Part shown: piece by piece, positions 42,836 to 51,027 of the stretch
Position numbering within the stretch: the stretch's first letter is position 1
Layout: each line of letters begins with the position of its first letter
Assembly: GCA_017962965.1 (NCBI GenBank)
Contig: JAGCUI010000026.1
Span: 99,795-163,794 of the forward strand
Length of the DNA: 64,000 bases
Reading direction: 5' to 3'
DNA from: Treponema sp.
GTDB taxonomy: Bacteria; Spirochaetota; Spirochaetia; Treponematales; Treponemataceae
Notes under the pieces: model-generated
Database searches by the model: none
What the model was told of the DNA's origin: nothing
Seen by the model: the letters and a program-made list of their open reading frames with translations, nothing else
Program-made: the position numbers and the translations under genes

Positions 42836-44284
42836 ATGAAAAACTATTTTATAACCTCAAGCGAAAGTTCTAAAGAAGAATTTACAAACCTTTTACAGGA
42901 AACCACAAAGGCAATTACAGATGCTTTTACAGACGACAGAGCCTATTCGGGTCCTACACCTTTGGAACTTAAAAAGCTCATTAAACAAAGCACAATCCTT
43001 CCTAAAAAAGGAATGGGCTGGTCTGAGGTTTTAAATAGTCTTAAACAAAAGGTGCTGCCAAATCTTTTAAAAACGTCTTCTACAGATTACATGCCGCACC
43101 TTCATAGTCCTTCTCTTATCGAAACAATCGCAAGTGAATTAATTATTTCAACCTTTAATCAGTCTATGGATAGTTGGGATCAGAGCCCGGTTGCAACAGA
43201 AATTGAAGTTGATGTAATTAATCATCTTTGTTCTCTTTACGGCTATAATCACAAGGCAGACGGTGTATTTACTTCGGGCGGAAGTCAGTCTAATCAAACA
43301 GCAATAATCCTTGCAAGAGACTGGTTTTGCAACGAAATTTTACACTGGGATGTTAAAAAATTCGGACTACCTCAGAACTTTTCTAAACTCAGAATGTATA
43401 CAAGCGAGATTTCACACTTCTCCATGGAAAAATCAGCCCATGTTTTAGGCCTTGGATATCAGAGCGTTGTAAAGGTTCCTGTAGATGAAAGCCGAAGAAT
43501 GGATATCCAGAAACTTAAAGAGCTTATTCAAAAGGATAAGGAAAACGGAAACATTCCTTTCTTAGTAATAGGCACAATCGGAACAACAGATTTTGGTAGC
43601 ATAGATCCAATTAAAGAAATAAGCCGCATTGCAAAAGAAAATTCCATGTGGTTTCATGCAGATGCAGCCTACGGAAGCGGTCTCATCCTTTCTCAAAAAT
43701 ATAAAGACAGAATCAAGGGCATAGATAACTGCGACTCAATTACAGTTGATTTTCATAAAATGTTTTCAATGCCCATAAGCTGCAGTACCGTTTTAATTAA
43801 GGATGCTGCCGATTTTAATGCCCTTACAATCCACGCAGATTATTTAAACCGCGAAGAAGACGAAGAAGACGGATATACAAACTTAGTAGATAAATCACTT
43901 CAGACGACAAGACGCTTTGATGCATTAAAGGTTTGGGTATCCTTCCAGGTACGCGGCCAGGACGGATGGAATACAATCATAAACACAATTGTAGAAAACG
44001 CCCACTACTTATACCAGAAATTAATCAGAAACAAGGATTTTGAAGTTATAACAGAACCTGAAATAAGCTCGGTAGTTTTCCGCTATAAAACAGGTGAAAA
44101 CACAGACGAACTTAATAAAAAAGCCCGCCGCACACTCTTACACGAATATGGAGTTGTAGTTGGTCAGACTGTTGCAGATAATAAGGTCTTTTTAAAATTT
44201 ACACTTTTAAATCCGCTTATTACCCACAAAAAAATAGACGAGTTAGTTGATTTTATTTCTTTGCTTTTTTCACGCTTGAAATAG
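42836..44284 (+). CDS. ddc: L-2,4-diaminobutyrate decarboxylase
   Basis: A 482-residue group II PLP decarboxylase. YMPHLHSPSLIETIASELI, GVFTSGGSQSNQTAIILARD, WFHADAAYGSGLILS and the PLP lysine K308 in VDFHKMFSMP fit the 2,4-diaminobutyrate decarboxylase family, which converts diaminobutyrate to 1,3-diaminopropane. The order dat-ddc is known from Acinetobacter and Haemophilus. The gene ends 32 bases inside the convergent GH57-like gene (overlap 44253-44284). A siderophore precursor role is another use of this pair, but no siderophore genes are visible. Confidence 0.9.
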   Translation: MKNYFITSSESSKEEFTNLLQETTKAITDAFTDDRAYSGPTPLELKKLIKQSTILPKKGMGWSEVLNSLKQKVLPNLLKTSSTDYMPHLHSPSLIETIASELIISTFNQSMDSWDQSPVATEIEVDVINHLCSLYGYNHKADGVFTSGGSQSNQTAIILARDWFCNEILHWDVKKFGLPQNFSKLRMYTSEISHFSMEKSAHVLGLGYQSVVKVPVDESRRMDIQKLKELIQKDKENGNIPFLVIGTIGTTDFGSIDPIKEISRIAKENSMWFHADAAYGSGLILSQKYKDRIKGIDNCDSITVDFHKMFSMPISCSTVLIKDAADFNALTIHADYLNREEDEEDGYTNLVDKSLQTTRRFDALKVWVSFQVRGQDGWNTIINTIVENAHYLYQKLIRNKDFEVITEPEISSVVFRYKTGENTDELNKKARRTLLHEYGVVVGQTVADNKVFLKFTLLNPLITHKKIDELVDFISLLFSRLK

Positions 44285-46256
44285 TAAAGTTAATATTCTT
44301 TTCTGTCTCTTTTCCGCTTTCAATATCCACATCCCAGATAAGTGTAGAAACAGATGTCATGTCGGTTTTTCTTTCGTCAATTCCGTTCATATACGGGCGA
44401 TTAAAGATTATTGGTGAATAAAAATAGGTACATTTTTCGCTTGCTTCGAATGCAAAGGTATTTCCGTTTTCGTTATCTGTAAGGCGGATTACATCTACAG
44501 TTTTAAGCTTATTCTGCTTATTGAGCTTTCTTGTAGAAACATCAGAAGGAATTGTAATTCTTTCGCCTTTATCGATAATTTCAACACCCATGTATTCAAC
44601 GGCGTCTTTGTTAAACGTTATATTAGAGAAGTTTGATTCAACAGCAAACTTTGCCTTTAAAGGATAAGGGCTTTCGTTTCTCAAAATATACTGAACGTTC
44701 ATTCCGTCCGAGTTGATTATATAGCGTTTTTTAAGGTATACAGACTGCTTTGAAGGAGTAAATACTGCTCTTGCTTCAAGCTGGATTTCGTGTCTGTTTG
44801 GAGCAAATTTGAGCTGTGTATAATGTATTCTCGAAAAAACACCGTTTCCTGCAGGCTCGTTCAAAAGATATTTATCATACTGATCCTGAGAGAAAAGGAA
44901 GTCCACAAAAAGTCCGCGCTTATAGGAATCTGTAACTCCATCAAAATCTTCGATTCTGGAAAGATTATCTACATAGTTTCCGGTGTTCTTGAATAAATCA
45001 AGCTCGTAAATGGCCCCGCTTATGAGGGAAATATATGCAAAATAATTCTGCATGCGGCAAACATAATCATTAAGTCCGTCGCCATCGTAATCAAAACAGG
45101 TAATTGCTTCTTTAAAGTTTCCGTCCTCACGTAAAATCTTTTCAACTTCCATAAAGTTTTTATAAGATTTCTGGCGGCATAAAACACACGATAAGATTCC
45201 GTTATGACCGTACAATAAACCGGTTCCAGCCTGTGCTTCCCAAAGCTTTTCCCTTGCAGCCTTTTTTCTCATCTTATCTGCTTTAAACTGATTTACAAGC
45301 ATGCTCATGTACATCATTCTGTTGTAAAGATTATGTGCAGCAGGATAAGTCTTCATAAAATCAAAGATATTCGAAGAGCCCTTGTTTTTTGAATCGTTTA
45401 ACACGTAATATTCAGAGCTCCAGTTAGAAACATTTTGGTTAATACCTGAAACAACGTATGTAGGGATCTTAATTACACTGTTTTTTCTGAATAAGGATGG
45501 TGTTGTAGTTTTAATTCTGGAATCAGGATTTGCCTTTAAATATTTTGCAAAGGATTCAAACCATTTAGATTCAACCAAAGATGCAATCTGTTCGTGAGTA
45601 AAATTGATTGTTATAACTCTGTCTGGATGAAGCTGAACATATTTATCTTTCTTTTCGATTTTTTCTACAGCCTTAATAATATTGAATGCAAAATCCTTTG
45701 GAGAAATATCTTTTTCAGGATTAAATTCTTCGTAATAAGGATAAATCTCAATTGACTTTCCAACATCTGTCATAACAAGCGGAAGGAATTTTTTATCCTC
45801 TGCCTTAAGAACTGATGAATCCAAAAATACGTATTCAATTCCCGAAGACTGAATGGAATTTACCAAAGAAGAATCCCAGCAGTCCTGATAAAGCTCAATA
45901 CCGCGCGGTCTTTTTCCCACATTCTGTCTTAATTCTGTGGAAAGCATATCAATCTGGCCGTTTCTGTCTACAGGATATAAAAGAGGCAGAATGGCATCGT
46001 AATAAGCACCACCAATAATTTCTATCTGATTTTTATCTATGAGTTCTTTGAGAATAGTGAGTATTTCGTTTTTACGCTTTTTATAAAACTTTAACTGATT
46101 TCCTGTACATGCAAAAGAAAAGGAAATCTCTGGGTGAGTATATAAAAATTTAATTAAAGGTTTATAAACAGTCTGATAGTCTTTTTCAAGAACCTCGGTG
46201 GATTCCATACAGTTAGAAATCGACTTTAAACTGAAGCAAATGTATATTGTACTCAT
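44253..46256 (-). CDS. GH57-like protein with apparently lost catalytic residues
   Basis: A 667-residue protein with the layout of GH57 4-alpha-glucanotransferases: an N-terminal barrel (EIIGGAYYDAILPLLYPVDR, residues 79-98), a middle helical domain (QAGTGLLYGHNGILSCVL) and a C-terminal beta sandwich. Aligned by eye, the catalytic glutamate of the W-L-x-E motif is Gln124 (IELYQDCWD), and the acid/base DDGEKFG region is NFTHEQIA (218-225). The HQP motif is also missing. Probably inactive or altered; possibly a glycan-binding regulator. A predicted -10 TATATC lies five bases before the ATG. It is on the same strand, 90 bases after rnfB. Confidence 0.72.
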   Translation of the reverse strand: MSTIYICFSLKSISNCMESTEVLEKDYQTVYKPLIKFLYTHPEISFSFACTGNQLKFYKKRKNEILTILKELIDKNQIEIIGGAYYDAILPLLYPVDRNGQIDMLSTELRQNVGKRPRGIELYQDCWDSSLVNSIQSSGIEYVFLDSSVLKAEDKKFLPLVMTDVGKSIEIYPYYEEFNPEKDISPKDFAFNIIKAVEKIEKKDKYVQLHPDRVITINFTHEQIASLVESKWFESFAKYLKANPDSRIKTTTPSLFRKNSVIKIPTYVVSGINQNVSNWSSEYYVLNDSKNKGSSNIFDFMKTYPAAHNLYNRMMYMSMLVNQFKADKMRKKAAREKLWEAQAGTGLLYGHNGILSCVLCRQKSYKNFMEVEKILREDGNFKEAITCFDYDGDGLNDYVCRMQNYFAYISLISGAIYELDLFKNTGNYVDNLSRIEDFDGVTDSYKRGLFVDFLFSQDQYDKYLLNEPAGNGVFSRIHYTQLKFAPNRHEIQLEARAVFTPSKQSVYLKKRYIINSDGMNVQYILRNESPYPLKAKFAVESNFSNITFNKDAVEYMGVEIIDKGERITIPSDVSTRKLNKQNKLKTVDVIRLTDNENGNTFAFEASEKCTYFYSPIIFNRPYMNGIDERKTDMTSVSTLIWDVDIESGKETEKNINFTISSVKKAKK

Positions 46257-46345
46257 ATAACGATATACCGCTTCCCACCCTGTATGACTTTTACTCCTAT
46301 TTACATTTGAACGAAATTATTAATAATAAATTAATTCCCCGGTAT

Positions 46346-46960
46346 TTATTTCTTAATAATCTTCTTAATAATTTTATAACAAGATGACCAAATTTTAAAG
46401 TCTTTTTTCTCCGGCCATTCAATTTTCTTTTCTTTTTGAATGAGCGAACAGCTTGTAGGATCGTGATTACAGTTAGAACAAACAGCAATCTTGTTTGTAT
46501 CAACCGGAATAAGCTTGATAATGTGCAAAGGACATACATCAATACATCTTCCACAGCCGATACACAAAGAAGTAACCACAGCAGTGTTGTTTATAATCTT
46601 AATAGCTTCCTGAGGACATGCTTTTACACAGTCACCAAGACCTATACATGAATATTTACAGTCAGTTCCGGTTCCATTATCAGAATTAATCATAAAACAG
46701 GTGTGCTGTTTATTAAAAATAGAACGGTCAACTTTAAATTCCTTTTCGTGTGAACAAAGAACAAAGGCTTTTTTGTCGTTGAGCTTTGTTAAAGGAATGT
46801 CCGGTGTAATATAATTGCGTTCATCATCAGAAATAACAGAATCATCATCTGTATATTTTAATTCCCTTGTCTTTTTTGGTGTTAAAACATAAAGGAAAAA
46901 ACAGATTAAAACCGCAAAAATGATTATAAAAAGTGCCAGTAAAACATAAGATAAAATCAT
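46346..46960 (-). CDS. rnfB: RnfB-like ferredoxin subunit, truncated form
   Basis: A 204-residue protein with one N-terminal membrane helix and a ferredoxin-like part: CKYSCIGLGDCVKACP (Cys 101, 105, 111, 115) and CIGCGRCIDVCP (Cys 133, 136, 139, 143). The usual RnfB N-terminal four-cysteine module (GxxCGxCG...) between the membrane helix and the ferredoxin domain is not seen; residues 30-90 hold only isolated cysteines. An extra cysteine group CSNCNHDPTSC follows. Last gene of the Rnf-like operon; start overlaps the stop of rnfA by four bases. Confidence 0.85.
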   Translation of the reverse strand: MILSYVLLALFIIIFAVLICFFLYVLTPKKTRELKYTDDDSVISDDERNYITPDIPLTKLNDKKAFVLCSHEKEFKVDRSIFNKQHTCFMINSDNGTGTDCKYSCIGLGDCVKACPQEAIKIINNTAVVTSLCIGCGRCIDVCPLHIIKLIPVDTNKIAVCSNCNHDPTSCSLIQKEKKIEWPEKKDFKIWSSCYKIIKKIIKK

Positions 46961-47517
46961 TTGATTACCTCCGGATTAAACCACATTACATCCCATACAG
47001 AAATAATCAGAAGAAGAATCATAATAAAGAGGAACAGACGGCTGATGTATTTTTCAGGCTCTGTTTCGTTTTCAAGATTACGTTTTCTGAATGAATATAC
47101 TAAAGGAATAATAACAGCCATAGAAACAAGACAGCTTATGCTGATGATAAAGGTTGTTAAAAGATTATTACTTTCTGTTACCGAAAGCAAAACTACTAAG
47201 AATGAGAAAATAAATTCTGTAGCAGATTTATTTGTTGTAAGGCGGATAATTGCTTCAAGGAAAATTGTAATACAAAGATAAATCAAAAGACATACAATAG
47301 GATAAAGCTCAACATATCCAAGAGGAACTAAAAGCTTGTCTACAAAAAGATATGAAAGAACAGAGCTTATGAGGATTGAAAGAATTACCTTAATGATGTA
47401 AAAGAAATCCTTCTTTGTAAAAAAGTTGATTTCTGTAAATTTATTAATTCCGATTCCATAGAGCAAAACTGCTGATCCAAAACAGAAATAATACAAAAAG
47501 GTGTTCAATAAAATCAT
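46957..47517 (-). CDS. rnfA: RnfA-like membrane subunit lacking the usual cysteines
   Basis: A 186-residue integral membrane protein with six predicted helices, the size of RnfA/NqrE. The opening LLNTFLYYFCFGSAVLLYGIGI aligns with the NNFVLxxFLGxCPF region, but the CP dipeptide is replaced by LY. The second conserved stretch (LPLITTNCAV) is replaced by FLVVLLSVTES. Those cysteines ligate the membrane-embedded [2Fe-2S] in canonical Rnf. Identity rests on position in the operon and topology. Overlaps rnfE and rnfB by four bases each. Confidence 0.75.
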   Translation of the reverse strand: MILLNTFLYYFCFGSAVLLYGIGINKFTEINFFTKKDFFYIIKVILSILISSVLSYLFVDKLLVPLGYVELYPIVCLLIYLCITIFLEAIIRLTTNKSATEFIFSFLVVLLSVTESNNLLTTFIISISCLVSMAVIIPLVYSFRKRNLENETEPEKYISRLFLFIMILLLIISVWDVMWFNPEVIK

Positions 47518-48155
47518 TTTTTGCCCTCCTCTTTTTCTTCCTTGATTGAATCAGTATTTTTGATGATATTAAGCTTGTTTCGGCTCATGATGTGGAAGAA
47601 TAAAATTACAGAAGAAAGGATTAAAACACCAGGAACAGAAGCAATGAATGAAAGAACTCTGAGTGAATCCTCCGGGAATAAAACCTTTTCTACAATCTGG
47701 AAATTAGAACCAAAATAAGTAAATGTTCCGTAACCAAAAATATCACGGATAATAAAAATAAAAAGTGCATAAACCGAGAAAGTAAGTGAATGTGTAAAGC
47801 TGAATTTAATTCTCTGCTTAAAGGCATCTTCTGCATTATTAAAAAGATATCCGATTACAAAGAATGAAACCGGTGTTAAGTACATTACAAAGCCGAGTGT
47901 AAGCACAACCTCAGGATTAAGGAAAATCATAAGCTGGCGGAAGAAAATTGTACCGCAGAGAATGAACGTAAAAATTACAGTAGACTGCAATTCCCTTAAA
48001 TCAAACTTTTTCACGATTGAATTTGCAACATTACCCAAAAGCATTAAAAAGTTTAACAATACAATTAAAACCAAACCATAAACAAAGCGTCCAGGAGCTG
48101 GCACAATCATTGCTAAAGTTGCCGAAACAAAAACATAAATAGATCTGCGTTTCAC
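47514..48155 (-). CDS. rnfE: RnfE-like membrane subunit lacking the usual cysteines
   Basis: A 213-residue membrane protein with six predicted helices and a charged C-terminal tail (EEKEEGKK). It aligns with RnfE/NqrD through VSATLAMIVPAPGRFVYGLVLIVLLN and LGFVMYLTPVSFFVIGYLF, but the LCP and VNC cysteines that bind the membrane iron-sulphur centre are absent (MIVPAP, VSFFVI). The sequence retains only one cysteine, in FILCGTIFF. Start overlaps the intergenic gap 12 bases after rnfG. Confidence 0.75.
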   Translation of the reverse strand: MKRRSIYVFVSATLAMIVPAPGRFVYGLVLIVLLNFLMLLGNVANSIVKKFDLRELQSTVIFTFILCGTIFFRQLMIFLNPEVVLTLGFVMYLTPVSFFVIGYLFNNAEDAFKQRIKFSFTHSLTFSVYALFIFIIRDIFGYGTFTYFGSNFQIVEKVLFPEDSLRVLSFIASVPGVLILSSVILFFHIMSRNKLNIIKNTDSIKEEKEEGKK

Positions 48156-48167
48156 TTCTACAACCTC

Positions 48168-48620
48168 CTACTCAAAAAGTTCCGGGATTCTCTTAGCCCA
48201 GTATTCAACACGGATATCGTTTTTGCTGTCTCCAAGCTGATATGCAATGCGTCCGTGAATGGAACAAAAGCCTATAAATTCAACGTCGCTTTCACTGTGC
48301 ATAATGTAAACTCCGGAAACAGGTCCATAAAAAGTAATTATTCTTAAAATAACAGCCTTTGCCTCGTTGCCGTTTTTATCTACAACATTGTAGGCAGCAG
48401 CATTTGTTGCCATCGGATTTTTGAGCTCAATAAAATCACCCATAATCCAAGTCCCTGGTTGTTTTTCTTCAAGAACAGTTTCTACGCTATCCTGTAAATT
48501 ATCCCTCCAGAAACCTTTGGAAAGATAAACCATATATATAAGGGTCAGAAAAGAAACAATAAGAATTAAAAGAAATATTCCGTAATTCTTAAAGAACTTT
48601 TTGTTCGAAATATTATTCAT
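48168..48620 (-). CDS. rnfG: RnfG-like periplasmic subunit without the FMN-attachment motif
   Basis: A 150-residue protein with one N-terminal membrane anchor (residues ~15-33) and a periplasmic domain. VDKNGNEAKAVILRIITFYGPVSGVYIMHS fits the RnfG/FMN-binding fold (KAVI...GxxG). The S(G)AT-type threonine motif, where FMN is bound covalently by ApbE in canonical RnfG, is not found, and the protein is shorter than usual (about 200 residues). Identity depends mostly on operon position. Confidence 0.7.
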   Translation of the reverse strand: MNNISNKKFFKNYGIFLLILIVSFLTLIYMVYLSKGFWRDNLQDSVETVLEEKQPGTWIMGDFIELKNPMATNAAAYNVVDKNGNEAKAVILRIITFYGPVSGVYIMHSESDVEFIGFCSIHGRIAYQLGDSKNDIRVEYWAKRIPELFE

Positions 48621-48622
48621 GC

Positions 48623-49711
48623 TTATTCCTCATCCTCTTGTGAAATTTTTTCTACAGATTCAAGCAGCTTGCTCATGTTTTTATTATTCTGTCTTTCTTC
48701 AATCACCTTGATTAAAAGATTAAATGTATTACAGATTAAAACCGTATAGCACATACCAACCGAAGAATATCCGCAGCCGGCAATTAAGAAGGCAATGCTT
48801 CCGGCAAGAATACCGTAGATTATCTTACCCGCGATTGTAATCGGCTTGGTTCCAAACCACTGCAAAAGGAAGATTGCTGTAAAGATAGTTCCGCTTGTAC
48901 AGAAGGCTAAAATCAAATCTCCCTGAAGTAAAGGAGCAGATGAAACAAGTGGAAGAACGAGTCTTATTAAAAGACCGTAAACGATTGTAAATACAGCCGG
49001 AATGATTCCCGAGAACGCTCTGTCTGAAAAAAGGAACACAGAAGAAAAAAGTGTAATCAATGTAAATCTGAAGGCCGGAATTGCAGAATGTGAATCCCAC
49101 AAAAGCGAAATAATTCCTTCTGGTAAAGTTACCTTAAACCAGTATAAAACAGTGCTGTTCAAAACTCCTGTAATTACGTTATCAAAATCATAAACCGGGA
49201 AAATACCGTTTTTAATCATGAGTGCAGAAGGATTCTTTACAGAAAGGAATTCATTTGTTACAAGGCATTCAGGGAAGTACATCTTACCGATTGCCCAGGC
49301 AATGATTACTGCAACACAAACAACGTTTACCCAAGAGTTTACACAGTTAGAAAAGATAATTTTTTCTATGTATAAAATAAAGAACGAAAGGAAGAAAACC
49401 GCTACAACAGGATAACCTTCCGGTAAAAACATACCAATGAGGATTCCCTGAACAATTACAATAATGCTTGTAAAACCCTGGTCCTTTTTTACAAAATGGC
49501 CGATTAATGCACAACAAACAGCACCAAGAGTTGAAGCTGTAATTACTCCTAAAGCCTGATAGCTTTTTGAAAATGCCAGAAGAAGAATCTGTACAAAAAG
49601 CATTGCAAGAATTCTTATGGCAATTGCGGAAATAGAAGGCTTAATGAAAAAATAGGGTTTTAAGAGAACCGGAGTTCTTTTTATCTTATAATCAAATTCG
49701 CTGTTCTTCAT
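48623..49711 (-). CDS. rnfD: RnfD-like membrane subunit
   Basis: A 362-residue polytopic protein with ten or so helices, matching RnfD/NqrB in length and in RTPVLLKPYFF at the N-terminus, QGILIGMFLPEGYPVVAVF in the second third and SDRAFSGIIPAVFTIVYGL near the end. The flavinylation motif D-x-x-[ST]-G-A-T of RnfD is degenerate: residues 175-192 read DFDNVITGVLNSTVLYWF, with Thr in the right neighbourhood but no SGAT. Stop is two bases from rnfG and three bases after rnfC. Confidence 0.82.
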   Translation of the reverse strand: MKNSEFDYKIKRTPVLLKPYFFIKPSISAIAIRILAMLFVQILLLAFSKSYQALGVITASTLGAVCCALIGHFVKKDQGFTSIIVIVQGILIGMFLPEGYPVVAVFFLSFFILYIEKIIFSNCVNSWVNVVCVAVIIAWAIGKMYFPECLVTNEFLSVKNPSALMIKNGIFPVYDFDNVITGVLNSTVLYWFKVTLPEGIISLLWDSHSAIPAFRFTLITLFSSVFLFSDRAFSGIIPAVFTIVYGLLIRLVLPLVSSAPLLQGDLILAFCTSGTIFTAIFLLQWFGTKPITIAGKIIYGILAGSIAFLIAGCGYSSVGMCYTVLICNTFNLLIKVIEERQNNKNMSKLLESVEKISQEDEE

Positions 49712-49713
49712 TT

Positions 49714-51027
49714 TTAGTTCTTATCCTTATTAGTTTTTTCAATATTTTCTTTAAGAGCAGTAATAGTCTGGCACAAAGGAAGGCGCGCAGTACAAACTGT
49801 ATTACAAAGTCCGCATTCAGTACACAAAAGTGATGTAGGACTATATTTCTTAAGGTTTTCTGTTCCGTTTACCATGTAGTTGTACAAAATATCCGGAGAA
49901 AGATTTACAGGACAAACATAACGGCAGCTTCCACACAAAATACATTCGTAAATGTGATAGTCTGTTGTTTTAAATTCTGAAACAAATTCAATTGATTTAA
50001 CGTATTTTGTAATAGGAATATCCATGCTGTTTACAGTGTATCCGCAAACAAGACCGTTTATTACAACCAAAGCAGGCTGTTCTTTAAAGCCTCCAAGCTG
50101 AGCAACAACATCCTTAATTCTAAAGCCTAATTTTACGTCAAGGAAGCTTGAAGCATTAAGACAGTTTCCCGAAAAATGAATGTACTTACTGATTGAAGGA
50201 ACACCTGTTACGATTCCCTTGTAAACGTCATACATTGTGCATGAATCAACATAAAGGTCGTCCTGTGAAATACTGATGTTATTTGTCTTTTTGAATAATT
50301 TATTGAATGCCTGGGTAATTTCGCGTTTAAAGCCTGCAGGATATTTTCCCGAATTAATTTCGAGTACGTGGCTGTTTTTAAATCTTGAAAAATATTCAAG
50401 GTAATTCTGGTCAAAGTGATCGTCGATTACAAAAACAACTTCTGTAGCATCCATTGCCTTTGCAACAACCTCTGTTCCCAAAAGAATTTCATCAAAGAAA
50501 AATTTTGTATAAAGGGAATCAGAAATTCTCAAGAAATCTTCGTCAAAGAATCTAACAATGAGCGCACGATTTTTTCTTTTCTGCTGCTTTTTAATCTGTT
50601 CACCAAGTGAGCTTGGTTCATAAGTTAAGAAGGTATTTATAATTCCGTATTCAGTTATTTTTGTGATGATGGCACTTGCAGAAAGAGACTGCCAGTCTGC
50701 AGCTGGAGAAGGCTTTCCGGTATAAGAGAACTGTCCTCCAAGCTTGATTCTTACAGCGTTTTCAAGGTTACCGTTTGGACAGGTAGTAGAAATAATATCA
50801 ATTACTTCGCCAGGGATTGGAGAATGAATTACAGACTTATATCCGTCTCCGGAAGAAGGACGTGCAATTACATCACCCTCCTTTACAAATTCACCCGGGC
50901 TTACAAGACATTTGCAGGAACAGTTTTTTTCCTGAGCCAGAGGAACAATTGCAATCTTTGGTAAAAATGCAGTTCCCGAGTAATGATAGTCTTTTAATTT
51001 TGAAGATACGTCCTGTAAAGTGTTCAT
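49714..51027 (-). CDS. rnfC: RnfC-like subunit lacking the NADH-binding motif
   Basis: A 437-residue protein. The N-terminal barrel-sandwich/lipoyl-like part (CLVSPGEFVKEGDVIARPS, SVIHSPIPGEVIDI) and the C-terminal ferredoxin part with CILCGSCRYVCP (Cys 362, 365, 368, 372) and CTECGLCNTVC (402, 405, 408, 412) are intact. In between, the canonical GGAGFPTxVKL and NxAECEPY motifs that bind FMN and NADH are replaced (residues ~120-135 ITEYGIINTFLTYEP, ~158-165 RFFDEDF). The protein therefore may not react with NADH. It overlaps the upstream unknown membrane protein by four bases. Confidence 0.85.
   Translation of the reverse strand: MNTLQDVSSKLKDYHYSGTAFLPKIAIVPLAQEKNCSCKCLVSPGEFVKEGDVIARPSSGDGYKSVIHSPIPGEVIDIISTTCPNGNLENAVRIKLGGQFSYTGKPSPAADWQSLSASAIITKITEYGIINTFLTYEPSSLGEQIKKQQKRKNRALIVRFFDEDFLRISDSLYTKFFFDEILLGTEVVAKAMDATEVVFVIDDHFDQNYLEYFSRFKNSHVLEINSGKYPAGFKREITQAFNKLFKKTNNISISQDDLYVDSCTMYDVYKGIVTGVPSISKYIHFSGNCLNASSFLDVKLGFRIKDVVAQLGGFKEQPALVVINGLVCGYTVNSMDIPITKYVKSIEFVSEFKTTDYHIYECILCGSCRYVCPVNLSPDILYNYMVNGTENLKKYSPTSLLCTECGLCNTVCTARLPLCQTITALKENIEKTNKDKN

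Noticed and set aside
46297..46554. Minus-strand 85-codon frame overlapping rnfB
   Set aside because: Out-of-frame shadow of rnfB, highly basic, no family resemblance.
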